From positions 1 through 49,322 of the forward strand of contig JAKOYN010000004.1 in assembly GCA_029780415.1 (NCBI GenBank): DNA of 49,322 bases. Direction: 5' to 3'. Both the position numbers and the translations under genes were made by a program. The notes under the pieces are model-generated. The model was not told the origin of the DNA. It saw only the letters and a list, made by a program, of their open reading frames with translations, and ran no database searches. Source of the stretch: RXIX01 sp003989075. GTDB taxonomy: Bacteria > Pseudomonadota > Gammaproteobacteria > Competibacterales > Competibacteraceae. This document shows, one piece after another, positions 22,498-31,633 of the stretch (its first letter is position 1; each line of letters starts with the position of its first letter).

Positions 22498-23802
22498 ATG
22501 CGCTTTGTCACCCTGGACGATTGGCTGCGCTGGCAGGAAACCCTGCACCCGAAAACCATCGATCTGGGTCTGGAGCGGGTGCGTGCCGTCGGACAGCGGC
22601 TGTATCCGGGCGCGCCGTCCTGCATCGTCATCACCGTCGCCGGCACCAATGGCAAGGGTTCCTGCGTTGCCTTTCTGGACAGCATCCTGCGCGCCGCCGG
22701 CTATCGGGTCGGCGCCTACACCTCGCCGCATCTGCTGCGCTATAACGAGCGCATCCGCATTGACGGCGCTGAGGCCGAGGATGGCGCGCTCTGTCAGACC
22801 TTCGCGCGCATCGATGCCGCCCGGGACGACATCTCCCTGACCTATTTTGAATTCGGCACCCTGGCAGCGCTGGAGCTGTTCCGCACCGCGCAGGTCGATG
22901 TTGCGGTGCTGGAAGTTGGTCTGGGCGGACGGCTGGATGCGGTGAACAGCGTGGACGCGGATGCAGCGCTGGTGACCGGCATCGGCCTGGATCACACCGA
23001 TTGGCTCGGGCCGGATCGCAACAGCATCGGCTATGAAAAAGCCGGCATCTACCGTGCTGGGCGCCCGGCGATCTGCGCCGATCCCGATCCACCGCCGAGC
23101 CTGCTGCAGCAGGCTGAACGGATTGGCGCGCTGCTGCTGCGGGTTGGCTGTGATTACCGGTTCGCGCACGCTGGCGCCACCTGGCACTGGCAGGCCGGCG
23201 ACACCCGGCTGGATGCCCTGCCACTGCCGGCACTGGCCGGCGCACACCAGCTTGGCAATGCCGCCGCCGCGCTGATGACCCTGCACAGCCTGCGCGCGCG
23301 CCTGCCGGTGACCGACGCGGCGATTAGGCAGGGCCTGCGCAATGCGCGCCTGCCCGGTCGCTTTCAGGTTTTTCCCGGCCCGGTCGAATGGATTCTTGAT
23401 GTCACCCACAATCCGCAAGGCGCTGCCGTCCTCGCCGCCAACCTGCGCGAACGGTCCTGCAGCGGGCGGACCTGGGCGATCATGGGTCTGCTGGCCGACA
23501 AGGACGCCGGCGGCGTGATCGCGGCCCTGCGCGGCGTAGTCGATGCCTGGTATACGGTGACGCTCAGCGGAGCCCGTGGCCGCGATGCCACGGCACTGCG
23601 CGATGCCCTGCACGACGCGGGCGCCACCGCCGAGGCGAGCGTCGATCCAGAGGCGGCCTGCCAAAGCGCCCGTGCCGCTGCCCAGCACGGTGATCGCATT
23701 GTCGTGTTCGGTTCATTTCATCTTGTTGCCCCGGTGCTGGCCCTCCAGCCGTGGCTGCTGCATGACCCCTGTCACCCTCACGGGAGGCCTGATCTTGGAT
23801 AA
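22498..23802 (+). CDS. folC: Bifunctional folylpolyglutamate/dihydrofolate synthase
   Basis: 434 residues. It adds glutamate to dihydropteroate and to folates, using ATP. The Mur-ligase P-loop is TVAGTNGKGSCVAFLDSIL near residue 48. The folate-pocket motif AYTSPHLLRYNERIRI and the metal-binding GLGGRLDAVNSVD follow. The C-terminal domain has DVTHNPQGAAVLA and GLLADKDAGG. It begins 30 bases after accD. Its last eight bases overlap the preferred TTG start of the SPOR-domain gene. Confidence 0.96.
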   Translation: MRFVTLDDWLRWQETLHPKTIDLGLERVRAVGQRLYPGAPSCIVITVAGTNGKGSCVAFLDSILRAAGYRVGAYTSPHLLRYNERIRIDGAEAEDGALCQTFARIDAARDDISLTYFEFGTLAALELFRTAQVDVAVLEVGLGGRLDAVNSVDADAALVTGIGLDHTDWLGPDRNSIGYEKAGIYRAGRPAICADPDPPPSLLQQAERIGALLLRVGCDYRFAHAGATWHWQAGDTRLDALPLPALAGAHQLGNAAAALMTLHSLRARLPVTDAAIRQGLRNARLPGRFQVFPGPVEWILDVTHNPQGAAVLAANLRERSCSGRTWAIMGLLADKDAGGVIAALRGVVDAWYTVTLSGARGRDATALRDALHDAGATAEASVDPEAACQSARAAAQHGDRIVVFGSFHLVAPVLALQPWLLHDPCHPHGRPDLG

Positions 23803-24829
23803 TCGCTTGACCCAACGCCTGGTCGGCACCGCTGTCGTCGCGGCGCTGGCCGTTCTCTTCGTGCCGAACATGCTGGAGCGGCGCAACGCTGAACCTGCGC
23901 CTGCTGCTCCGGCCACGCCAGCGACGCCACCTCCCGTCCTGACTTTTTCGAATACGCCACCGCCGCCACCGCCACCCGCGCCTGCGGTCACTGAACCTGC
24001 AGCCAGCCAGCCCGCCACACCGCCACCGGTAGCAGCACCCGAACCCGTCGCGCAAACCGCAGCACCCATAGCCGCGTCACCGGCCCAGGCTACTGCACGA
24101 CCCATCGCGCCACCGGCCCAGGCTACTGCACGACCCATCGCGCCGACCAACAAGGCCCAGGCTGACGCCGAACGCATCAGCGCCACCAGGGCGCGCATCG
24201 ACGCCGAGCGCAAGGCCGATCAAGCCGAAGCCGCCCGCAACCGTGCCCGTGCCGAAGCTGCCCGCAGCGACGCCGCCAAAACCCAGGCTGCCCGCCTGGA
24301 TGCCGCACGCGGCACGCCGCCCACCAGTCCGCCGCCCACCCGGCCAACCGCTGCCCAGGCCGAAGCCAGCCGCGCCGCCGAGGCCGCCCGCGCCGAGGCC
24401 GCCCGCGCTGAAGCTGCCCGCCGTGCCGCCCAGGCCGAAGCCGCCCAGAAAGCCGCCCAGGCCGAGGCCGCCCGCGCTGAAGCCAGCCGCGCCGAAGCCG
24501 CCCAGGCCAACGCCGCCCAGGCCGAGGCCGCCCAGAAAGCCGCCCGCGCTGAAGCTGCCCGCCGTGCCGCCCAGGCCGAGGCCGCCCAGAAAGCCGCCCA
24601 GGCCGAAACCGCCCGCGCCCGGCCTCCCGAGCGTCCGCCCACACCCGCGCCCGCGCTGGAAGCACCCGCCCGGCCCAGTGCCGGTGGTGGCACTATCGCC
24701 GGCCGTTTCGCCCTGCAGGAAAACGCCTACGCGGTGCGTGATCAATACCGCAGCCAGAACATCCGCGCCTCGGTCGAGCAGGTCAATACCGGCGGCCGGC
24801 CGATGTACCAGGTGCGAATTTGGCGCTAG
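23795..24829 (+). CDS. dedD: DedD-like SPOR-domain division protein
   Basis: 344 residues. A short cytoplasmic N-terminus (LDNRLTQRL) leads into one transmembrane helix (VGTAVVAALAVLFVPNML). Then comes a long Pro/Ala-rich linker and an Ala/Arg/Glu heptad-like stretch of repeated AEAARAEAAR units (about 130-270). A C-terminal SPOR domain (about 275-344) should bind denuded septal peptidoglycan. I favour the TTG start at 23795: GGGAGG is seven bases upstream and the N-terminus then matches DedD. An ATG at 23762 is the alternative. DedD helps FtsN-type septal synthesis. The repeat stretch is longer and more TolA-like than in E. coli DedD. Confidence 0.88.
   Translation: MDNRLTQRLVGTAVVAALAVLFVPNMLERRNAEPAPAAPATPATPPPVLTFSNTPPPPPPPAPAVTEPAASQPATPPPVAAPEPVAQTAAPIAASPAQATARPIAPPAQATARPIAPTNKAQADAERISATRARIDAERKADQAEAARNRARAEAARSDAAKTQAARLDAARGTPPTSPPPTRPTAAQAEASRAAEAARAEAARAEAARRAAQAEAAQKAAQAEAARAEASRAEAAQANAAQAEAAQKAARAEAARRAAQAEAAQKAAQAETARARPPERPPTPAPALEAPARPSAGGGTIAGRFALQENAYAVRDQYRSQNIRASVEQVNTGGRPMYQVRIWR
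24079..24144 (+). repeat. 33-bp tandem duplication inside dedD
   Basis: Two head-to-tail copies (24081-24113 and 24114-24144) of a 33-base unit encode PAQATARPIAP twice. The copies are identical over the visible length, so the duplication is recent or kept uniform. It lies in the Pro/Ala linker and leaves the frame intact. Further downstream, about 24350-24620, near-repeats of GCCGAGGCCGCCCGC code for the Ala-rich coiled stretch. Confidence 0.85.
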
Positions 24830-24959
24830 AACGGCCAGCCGCATTTCTGGCCACCGGCGATTCTGCTAACATCCCGTTTCCCTGAACCACCACCGGAAAT
24901 AGCCAGGTACTGGGCATGGCGGACATGAGCGAGCGGTTCGACCTTAACCGTGGTAATGC

Positions 24960-25451
24960 ATGAACTGGGCTGACTATCTGATCGTGGCGCTCGTGGCGCT
25001 ATCCACACTGATTGGACTATGGCGCGGCCTGCTGCGCGAAGTCATTTCCCTGGCGACATGGATCGCCGCCTTCGTCATCGCCATGCTGTTCGCTAACGAC
25101 GCGGCCGCGCATCTCGCTGCTGCCATCGACATCCCGTCGCTACGCCTCGCCGCTGCGTTTGGCGGCCTGTTTCTGGTGACCCTGCTGATCGGTGGACTGG
25201 TCGGCATCCTGGCCGGGCGGCTGGTGCATTACACTGGGCTGATCGGCACCGACCGGTTTCTCGGCGCTCTGTTTGGCCTGATGCGCGGCGCCGCAGTCGT
25301 CACCGCACTGGTCCTGGCAGCCGGCCTGACGCCACTGCCCCAGGATCCCTGGTGGCAGCAGTCGCTGCTGCTGCACCAATTTCAGCAAGGCGCGCTCTGG
25401 CTGCGGGATTTCCTGCCGCCGGAGCTGGCGCAGAACGTTCGTTTTCCTTGA
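24960..25451 (+). CDS. cvpA: CvpA family membrane protein
   Basis: 163 residues with four hydrophobic helices, beginning MNWADYLIVALVALSTLIGLW, as usual for CvpA (colicin V production protein), and GTDRFLGALFGLMRGAAVV in the third helix region. The molecular role is not firmly known. The gene is next to purF in most gammaproteobacteria, as here (51 bases before it). The 130-base gap from dedD has a GC-rich hairpin (24832-24851) and a possible extended -10 (TGCTAACAT near 24869), so a local promoter may exist. Confidence 0.93.
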   Translation: MNWADYLIVALVALSTLIGLWRGLLREVISLATWIAAFVIAMLFANDAAAHLAAAIDIPSLRLAAAFGGLFLVTLLIGGLVGILAGRLVHYTGLIGTDRFLGALFGLMRGAAVVTALVLAAGLTPLPQDPWWQQSLLLHQFQQGALWLRDFLPPELAQNVRFP

Positions 25452-25502
25452 GGCGCTTTCCACTGACGGCAGTATCGGCCGTCCTGGCTGGGGTGGATAC
25501 AC

Positions 25503-27014
25503 ATGTGCGGAATCATCGGTATCGCGGGGCGTAATCCAGTCAACCAGAGCCTGTTCGATGGCCTGACGGTGTTGCAGCATCGCGGCCAGGACGCGGCCGG
25601 TATCGTCACCTGCGACGAGAGCCGCCTGTTCCTGCGCAAGGACAACGGCCTGGTCCGCGACGTCATCCGCACCCGGCATATGCGCAACCTGCACGGCAAC
25701 CTCGGTATCGGTCACGTCCGCTACCCGACCGCCGGCAGCTCTGATTCCGCCGAGGCGCAGCCGTTCTACGTCAACTCGCCCTTTGGCATCACCCTGGCCC
25801 ACAACGGCAACCTGACCAACGCCGCCGAACTCAAGGAAGAGCTGTTCCGTTCCGATCTGCGCCACATCAACACCAATTCCGACTCGGAAATCCTGCTTAA
25901 CGTCTTCGCCCACGAACTGCAGCAGCGCAGCAAGCTGGCGGTCGATGCCGAAGACATCTTTGCAGCCATCTCGGCAGTGCACCGGCGGGTGCGCGGCGCC
26001 TATGCCGCCGTGGTGCTGATCGTCGGCGTTGGGCTGGTAGCCTTTCGCGATCCACACGGCATCCGTCCGCTGGTGTTTGGCAGCCGCGAGAGTGAGGACG
26101 GCATGGAATACATGGTGGCCTCGGAAAGCGTGGCTCTGGATGCTTTGGATTTTCAGCGTATTCGCGACGTAGCGCCGGGCGAAGCGGTGCTGTTCGACAT
26201 TGAGGGGCGCATGCATGCCCAGCAGTGTGCCGAGCATCCGAGCTACTCGCCCTGCATCTTCGAATTCGTCTATCTGGCGCGGCCCGATTCGATCATGGAT
26301 CAGGTCTCGGTGCACAAGGCCCGCCTGCGCATGGGTGAATATCTGGCCGAAAAGATTCTGCGCGTCTGGCCGGAACAGGACATCGACGTGGTCATCCCGA
26401 TTCCCGATACCAGCCGCACCGCCGCGCTGCAGATGGCCTCGATCCTGGGTATCAAGTATCGCGAGGGTTTCATCAAGAACCGCTACATTGCCCGCACCTT
26501 CATCATGCCCGGGCAGAAAATCCGCAAGAAATCGGTACGGCAGAAGCTCAACGCCATCGACCTGGAGTTCCGCGGCAAGAATGTGCTGCTGGTGGATGAC
26601 TCCATTGTCCGCGGCACCACCTCGGGCGAGATCATCCGCATGGCCCGCGAGGCCGGTGCCCGCAAGGTCTATTTCGCCTCGGCGGCACCACCGGTGCGCT
26701 ATCCGAATGTCTATGGCATCGACATGCCCGCTGCCCACGAACTGATCGCCCACGGACGTAGCGAAGAGGAAATAGCCGCTGCCATCGGCGCCGATCACCT
26801 GATCTTTCAGGACCTGAGCGATCTGGAGGAAGCGGTGCGGCGCGGCAACCCGGCCCTGCAACGCTTCGACACCTCCTGCTTTACCGGCAGCTATGTCACC
26901 GGCGATATCGACCGTGACTATCTCGACCGGCTCGCCTGCGCCCGCGCCGACCACGTCAAGAACGACCGCTCGAACGGCGATAACACCATCATCGACCTGC
27001 ACAACAATGCCTGA
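25503..27014 (+). CDS. purF: Amidophosphoribosyltransferase
   Basis: 503 residues. It makes 5-phosphoribosylamine from PRPP and glutamine, the first step of purine synthesis. The N-terminal glutaminase nucleophile is Cys2 in MCGIIGIAG, exposed after Met removal. LQHRGQDAAGI and ITLAHNGNLTNA are typical of class II amidotransferases. The PRPP loop is VLLVDDSIVRGTTSGEII. The C-terminal half shows no Cys cluster, as in the E. coli type. It is the eighth gene of the trpF-to-metZ run. Confidence 0.98.
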   Translation: MCGIIGIAGRNPVNQSLFDGLTVLQHRGQDAAGIVTCDESRLFLRKDNGLVRDVIRTRHMRNLHGNLGIGHVRYPTAGSSDSAEAQPFYVNSPFGITLAHNGNLTNAAELKEELFRSDLRHINTNSDSEILLNVFAHELQQRSKLAVDAEDIFAAISAVHRRVRGAYAAVVLIVGVGLVAFRDPHGIRPLVFGSRESEDGMEYMVASESVALDALDFQRIRDVAPGEAVLFDIEGRMHAQQCAEHPSYSPCIFEFVYLARPDSIMDQVSVHKARLRMGEYLAEKILRVWPEQDIDVVIPIPDTSRTAALQMASILGIKYREGFIKNRYIARTFIMPGQKIRKKSVRQKLNAIDLEFRGKNVLLVDDSIVRGTTSGEIIRMAREAGARKVYFASAAPPVRYPNVYGIDMPAAHELIAHGRSEEEIAAAIGADHLIFQDLSDLEEAVRRGNPALQRFDTSCFTGSYVTGDIDRDYLDRLACARADHVKNDRSNGDNTIIDLHNNA

Positions 27015-27114
27015 GCGCCGTACCCGGTTTTGACAGCCGCATGCCCGCGCCCTAAGCTTGTGAACCGCGCCGATTTGAATGCCCAGCTTGCAGGCGCTTA
27101 ACAAATATTGCTAA

Positions 27115-27158
27115 AGCGCGCTGAAACCTGCCCCAGGTCCTGGCCGCGCGGGTTTTTT
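27115..27158 (+). terminator. Possible terminator or attenuator between purF and metZ
   Basis: GCGCG (27116-27120) can pair with CGCGC (27145-27149), enclosing a second hairpin CCAGG/CCTGG, and six T follow after GGG. It lies 100 bases past purF and 75 before metZ, so it may end the purF transcript or act in the metZ leader. The pairing is broken, hence the modest confidence. Confidence 0.38.
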
Positions 27159-27233
27159 CATCCCCGCGCACCGCGTGTCCGTAGGTGCCTTGCGGCGCTC
27201 CCCTTTTTCGCAGCCCTGCGGAGACTTCCAGCC

Positions 27234-28433
27234 ATGACATTCGACGATCCCGCCCCACTCGGCTTCGCCAGTCTGGCGGTGCGTGCCGGCCAGACACGCA
27301 CCGCTGAAGGTGAACATGCCGAGCCCATCTTCACCACCTCCAGCTTCGTCTTCGCCAGCGCTGCTGAAGCCGCTGCCCGCTTCAGCGGCGCCACGCCCGG
27401 CAACATCTATTCACGCTTCACCAATCCCACGGTGCGCATGTTCCAGGAGCGGCTGGCGGCCCTGGAAGGTGGCGAAAGCTGCATCGCCACCAGCTCCGGC
27501 ATGGCAGCGGTGCTGGCCACCTGCATGGCCCTGTTGAAAAACGGCGATCATATCGTCTCGGCCAACAGCATCTTCGGCAGCACCATCTCGCTGTTTACGA
27601 ATTACCTGAGCAAGTTCGGCATCGCCACCGACTATGTGCAACTGTCCGATCTGGCGGCCTGGGAAGCGGCCATCCGCCCGGAAACCCGGCTGCTCTATCT
27701 GGAAACCCCGTCCAATCCGCTGATGGAACTGGCTGATCTACCGGCGCTGGCCGCGCTCGCCCATGCCCGCGGCTGCCTGCTGGTAGTCGATAACTGTTTC
27801 TGCACGCCAGCCCTGCAGCGGCCACTGGAACTGGGCGCTGATCTGGTGATTCACTCCGGCACCAAGTATCTGGACGGTCAGGGCCGCTGTGTCGGCGGTG
27901 CGGTTGTCGGCGACCGACAGCGGGTCGGTGTGGATATCTACGGTTTCCTGCGCACCGCCGGCCCGACCCTGAGTCCGTTCAACGCCTGGGTATTCCTCAA
28001 GGGGCTGGAAACCCTGCACCTGCGGATGCGCGCGCACAGCATGGCAGCGCTGCAACTGGCGCGCTGGCTGGAAGCGCAGCCGGCGGTGGCCCGGGTCTAC
28101 TACCCCGGATTAGCCTCGCATCCGCAACATGCGCTGGCCCAGCGCCAGCAGCGTGATTTCGGCGGCATCGTCTCGTTCGAACTGCATGGCGGACGCGCAG
28201 CGGCCTGGACACTGATTGATAACACCCGGCTGATCTCCATCACTGCCAACCTTGGCGACGCCAAGAGCACCATCACCCATCCAGCGACTACGACCCATGG
28301 CCGGCTGACGCTGGCGGAACGCGAACGCGCCGGCATCGGCGAGGGTCTGGTGCGGATCTCGGCCGGTCTGGAAGAGGTAGCCGATCTGCAGGCGGATCTG
28401 GCCCGCGGCCTGGATCGGCTGGCGGACGCCTGA
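27234..28433 (+). CDS. metZ: O-succinylhomoserine sulfhydrylase
   Basis: 399 residues, a PLP enzyme of the Cys/Met metabolism family that makes homocysteine directly from O-succinylhomoserine and sulfide. The PLP Lys is Lys211 in DLVIHSGTKYLDGQGR. NIYSRFTNPTVRMFQERLAA and LETPSNPLMELADLPAL are family features, and LISITANLGDAKSTITHPAT is near the C-terminus. Placement next to purF is what Pseudomonas metZ shows, which favours MetZ over MetB or MetY. I use the ATG at 27234, preceded by GGAG, not the long upstream frame. Confidence 0.93.
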   Translation: MTFDDPAPLGFASLAVRAGQTRTAEGEHAEPIFTTSSFVFASAAEAAARFSGATPGNIYSRFTNPTVRMFQERLAALEGGESCIATSSGMAAVLATCMALLKNGDHIVSANSIFGSTISLFTNYLSKFGIATDYVQLSDLAAWEAAIRPETRLLYLETPSNPLMELADLPALAALAHARGCLLVVDNCFCTPALQRPLELGADLVIHSGTKYLDGQGRCVGGAVVGDRQRVGVDIYGFLRTAGPTLSPFNAWVFLKGLETLHLRMRAHSMAALQLARWLEAQPAVARVYYPGLASHPQHALAQRQQRDFGGIVSFELHGGRAAAWTLIDNTRLISITANLGDAKSTITHPATTTHGRLTLAERERAGIGEGLVRISAGLEEVADLQADLARGLDRLADA

Positions 28434-28435
28434 TC

Positions 28436-29149
28436 ATGCCCGCCGCACACCACCGGATCACCGCGCTGACCTTTGATCTGGACGATACCCTCTGGGATGT
28501 CTGGCCGGTGGTCGAGCGCGCCGAGATGCTGCTCCATGAGTGGCTGGCAGCGCGCTATCCGCGCATCCCGGCGCGCTTCAGCACTCTGGAACTGCGGGCG
28601 CTGTGCGGCGAGGTGGCTGCTACCTGTCCGCAGATGGCCCATGATCGCACCTGGCTGCGCAAGGAAGCGCTGCGGCTGGCCGCACGGCTGGCTGAGTATC
28701 GGGAATTCGATGTCGAGGGCGCGTTTGCGGTGTTCTTCATCGCCCGCAATGCCGTGGAACCCTTCGCCGAGGTGCGACCGACGCTGCAACGGCTCGGTCA
28801 GCGCTACCGGCTGGCGACACTGTCCAATGGCAACGCCGACCTGCGCCTGATCGGTCTGGACGATCTGTTCGTGTTCTCGCTGAATGCCATCGAGATCGGC
28901 GCCGCCAAGCCGGACGCGCCGATGTTCATCGAAGCCTGTCGGCGTCTGGCGGCGCGGCCGGAACAGATCGTCCATGTCGGCGACGATCCCGAGCATGACG
29001 TGCGCGGTGCGGCGGATGCTGGTTTGCGCACGGTCTGGCTGAACCGCAACGGCCGCGCCTGGCCGGGCGGCCCGACGGCAGATGCGGAAATTCGCGACCT
29101 GAGCGAGCTGGACGCGCTGCTGGCCGATTGGGATGCCGAGCGCGCCTGA
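28436..29149 (+). CDS. HAD-superfamily hydrolase
   Basis: 237 residues of the HAD-IA type. Motif I is LTFDLDDTLWD (nucleophile and acid/base Asp, about residues 13-17), motif II is LATLSNGNADL, motif III is the Lys in GAAKPDAPMF, and motif IV is IVHVGDDPEHDVRGA. A helical cap lies between motifs I and II. The substrate is unknown; a phosphatase acting on a nucleotide or small sugar phosphate, as in YjjG-like proteins, is possible. It starts two bases after the metZ stop, so it is co-transcribed. Confidence 0.92.
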   Translation: MPAAHHRITALTFDLDDTLWDVWPVVERAEMLLHEWLAARYPRIPARFSTLELRALCGEVAATCPQMAHDRTWLRKEALRLAARLAEYREFDVEGAFAVFFIARNAVEPFAEVRPTLQRLGQRYRLATLSNGNADLRLIGLDDLFVFSLNAIEIGAAKPDAPMFIEACRRLAARPEQIVHVGDDPEHDVRGAADAGLRTVWLNRNGRAWPGGPTADAEIRDLSELDALLADWDAERA

Positions 29150-29166
29150 TCGCTGCGCTGCCCGGT

Positions 29167-29904
29167 CTACCAGGGAATCGGCTGACCGTCGCGGAAGAAG
29201 CCACCGTTTGGCCCATCATCCGGCAGCGTGGCCGCCCAGACGATGCCGGCGGCACCCTGCTCAATGGAACGTTCCGCCTGGGGACCGCCCATATCGGTAC
29301 GCACCCAGCCCGGACAGACCGAATTGACCAGAATATTAAAGCCCTGGGTCTCCGCCGCCAGAATGCGGGTCAGGGCATTCAGCGCGGTTTTCGAGATCCG
29401 GTAAGCCGGGGAGCGCCCCTCCATCTCGCTGAGCTGGCCCATGCCGCTGGAGATATTGACGATGCGCCCGTAGTGCTGCTGCTTCATCAGCGGCACCAGT
29501 TCCTGCGCCAGCAGCAACGGCCCGAACAGATTGGTTTTCAGCGTCGCAGTCAGGGTTTCCAGGCTGGCGTTGAACACACTGGCGTTGCCGGTCTCCTCGC
29601 TGCCGTGAATGTCCAGGAACACCCCGGCGTTGTTGACCAGCACATCAACACGACCGCAGCGGCTGTGAATGAAGGATCCCAAATCGGCGACGCTGGCTTC
29701 CGACGTCACATCCAGCGGCTGAAACAGGATATCGAGCCCTTCGCGCAGCAGATTTTCCACCGCCGTCTCACCCTTGCTGATGTTGCGGCTGGTGACAATC
29801 ACGCGCAGGCCACGCTGGGCCAGTTGGCGCGCCGTTTCCAGGCCAAGGCCCCGGTTGGCGCCGGTGACCACCGCCACGGGTTTGGTGTTCTTGCCGTCTA
29901 GCAT
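29167..29904 (-). CDS. Short-chain dehydrogenase/reductase
   Basis: 245 residues of the classical SDR family. The cofactor loop is VVTGANRGLGLETARQLAQRG (TGxxxGxG), with an Arg further on (VTSRN) that suggests NADPH. NNAG is present, followed by the catalytic Ser in NISSGMG and the pair Tyr-x3-Lys in YRISK. PGWVRTDMGG completes the pattern, as in carbonyl-reductase-like SDRs. The substrate is unknown. It converges with the HAD gene (17 bases between stops) and is cut off from lpdA by the terminator at 30023-30054. Confidence 0.93.
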   Translation of the reverse strand: MLDGKNTKPVAVVTGANRGLGLETARQLAQRGLRVIVTSRNISKGETAVENLLREGLDILFQPLDVTSEASVADLGSFIHSRCGRVDVLVNNAGVFLDIHGSEETGNASVFNASLETLTATLKTNLFGPLLLAQELVPLMKQQHYGRIVNISSGMGQLSEMEGRSPAYRISKTALNALTRILAAETQGFNILVNSVCPGWVRTDMGGPQAERSIEQGAAGIVWAATLPDDGPNGGFFRDGQPIPW

Positions 29905-30022
29905 CGTTCTCTCCCTCCGGCCAGTGCCCCAGGCAGTGGGCAGGCTTCAGCGTGTTGCAGCGAATATGACTGTTGTTTTCTTCACACGATCTTGTTGTAA
30001 ATACTAACAGCATCATGCCATC

Positions 30023-30054
30023 AACAAAACAAAACCCCACCGCGATGGGTGGGG
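30023..30054 (-). terminator. Rho-independent terminator of sucAB-lpdA
   Basis: Read leftward, CCCCACC and GGTGGGG form a perfect 7-bp stem with a six-base loop, followed by TTTTGTTTT. It lies 55 bases past the lpdA stop. Confidence 0.9.
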
Positions 30055-30108
30055 TCGGAGAGCAATCCGGCATCAGCGCGATGCCGGACCGGTCACACAG
30101 CACGTGGA

Positions 30109-31542
30109 TCAGGTATTGATCTTGTGCAGGGCGCGACCGTGGACGGCCAGCGCTGCCTCGTGCATGGCCTCGTACAGGGTCGGATGGCCGTGGATGGTGC
30201 GGGCCAGATCCTCGCTGCTGGCATGGAATTCCATCGCCAGCACCGCTTCCTGAACCAGCTCGGACGCGAAGGGGCCGATGATATGGCAGCCCAGCAGGGT
30301 GTCAGTCTCGGCGTGGGCCAGCATCTTAATCATGCCAACCGCTGCTTCCATGGCCTTGGCGCGACCATTGGCGCTGAACGGGAAGGTGCCGACCTTGTAG
30401 GGAATACCTTCCGCCTTGAGCACCTGCTCGGTCTTGCCGACCCAGGCAATTTCCGGATTGGTGTAGATCACCCAGGGAATGGCGTCGTAGTTGAGATGCC
30501 CGTGCTGGCCGGCGATATTCTCGGCGACCATGATCCCTTCCTCGGAGCCCTTGTGCGCCAGCATCGGCCCGCGCACCACGTCGCCGATGGCATAGACGCC
30601 GGGGATGTTGGTCTCACAGGCATCATCGACGTGGATATAGCCGCGTTCGTCAAACAGCAGATCGGCCTCGGGCGCGGCGACGTTATCGGTGTTGGGCCGG
30701 CGACCGACCGATACCAGCAGCTTGTCGACCGTGATCTCGTGCTCGCCGTCCTTGTCCTTGAAGTGGACCTTGACGCCGCTGCCGGTCTTCTCGGTGGCGG
30801 TCACCCGGGTGCCGAGGCGAATATCCAGGCCCTGCTTTTTGAACTGGCGCAGGGCGTCGCGGGCAATCTGCTGATCCGCCAGGGACAGGAAATCATCGAC
30901 TGCCTCCAGCATGATCACCTTGGCGCCGAGACGGTTCCAGACGCTGCCCAGTTCCAGGCCGATGACGCCGGCGCCGATGACGCCCAGGGTCTCGGGCACG
31001 ACGCGGAAATCCAGGGCACCGGTCGAATCGACGATCAGACCTTCGGCGTTGTCCACCGGCGCGGCGCCGATGTCGATTGGCCGCGAGCCGGTAGCGATGA
31101 TGACGTTATCGGCGTTGACCACTTCCACCGAGCCATCCTGGGCCGTCACCTCGACCTGACGGTCAGCGAGCAGCTTGCCGTGGCCCCTGAGCCAGTCGAC
31201 CTTGTTGGCCTTGAACAGCGCGCTGATGCCATTGGTCAACTGCAGGACGATATCCTCCTTGCGGGCCATCATCCGGTCGAGGTTCAGCGAGACGCCTTCG
31301 ACATGGATGCCGTGGCTGTCGATGCCTTCCTTGAGCTGATGGTAGTGCTCGGAGGATTCGAGCAGCGTCTTGGAGGGAATGCAGCCTACGTTCAGACAGG
31401 TCCCACCCAGCGCCGGATCACCCTTGAAATTGATCCACTTTTCCACGCAGGCTGTTTCCAGACCGAGCTGCGCGCAGCGGATCGCCGCCACATAGCCGGC
31501 GGGACCACCGCCGATGACGACCACATCGTAAGTCTTAGCCAT
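30109..31542 (-). CDS. lpdA: Dihydrolipoyl dehydrogenase (E3)
   Basis: 477 residues, an FAD enzyme that reoxidises dihydrolipoamide with NAD+. The FAD motif is VVVIGGGPAGYVAAI, and the redox disulfide is Cys49-Cys54 in GGTCLNVGCIPSK. The NAD fold has LGVIGAGVIGLELGSVW. The C-terminal His-Glu dyad lies in IHGHPTLYEAMHEA. The start is the ATG at 31542 after GGAAGG; a TTG at 31557 lies within that Shine-Dalgarno and is unlikely. It is the third gene of sucA-sucB-lpdA, so it should serve 2-oxoglutarate dehydrogenase. Confidence 0.97.
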   Translation of the reverse strand: MAKTYDVVVIGGGPAGYVAAIRCAQLGLETACVEKWINFKGDPALGGTCLNVGCIPSKTLLESSEHYHQLKEGIDSHGIHVEGVSLNLDRMMARKEDIVLQLTNGISALFKANKVDWLRGHGKLLADRQVEVTAQDGSVEVVNADNVIIATGSRPIDIGAAPVDNAEGLIVDSTGALDFRVVPETLGVIGAGVIGLELGSVWNRLGAKVIMLEAVDDFLSLADQQIARDALRQFKKQGLDIRLGTRVTATEKTGSGVKVHFKDKDGEHEITVDKLLVSVGRRPNTDNVAAPEADLLFDERGYIHVDDACETNIPGVYAIGDVVRGPMLAHKGSEEGIMVAENIAGQHGHLNYDAIPWVIYTNPEIAWVGKTEQVLKAEGIPYKVGTFPFSANGRAKAMEAAVGMIKMLAHAETDTLLGCHIIGPFASELVQEAVLAMEFHASSEDLARTIHGHPTLYEAMHEAALAVHGRALHKINT

Positions 31543-31633
31543 GCTTGCACCTTCCAATCATCGTGAGGAGTGAGCAGTGCGACACGGGGACGCCGCCGGG
31601 CAGGATCCCCGGGCCGTCCCCGCCGCCTGCGCC

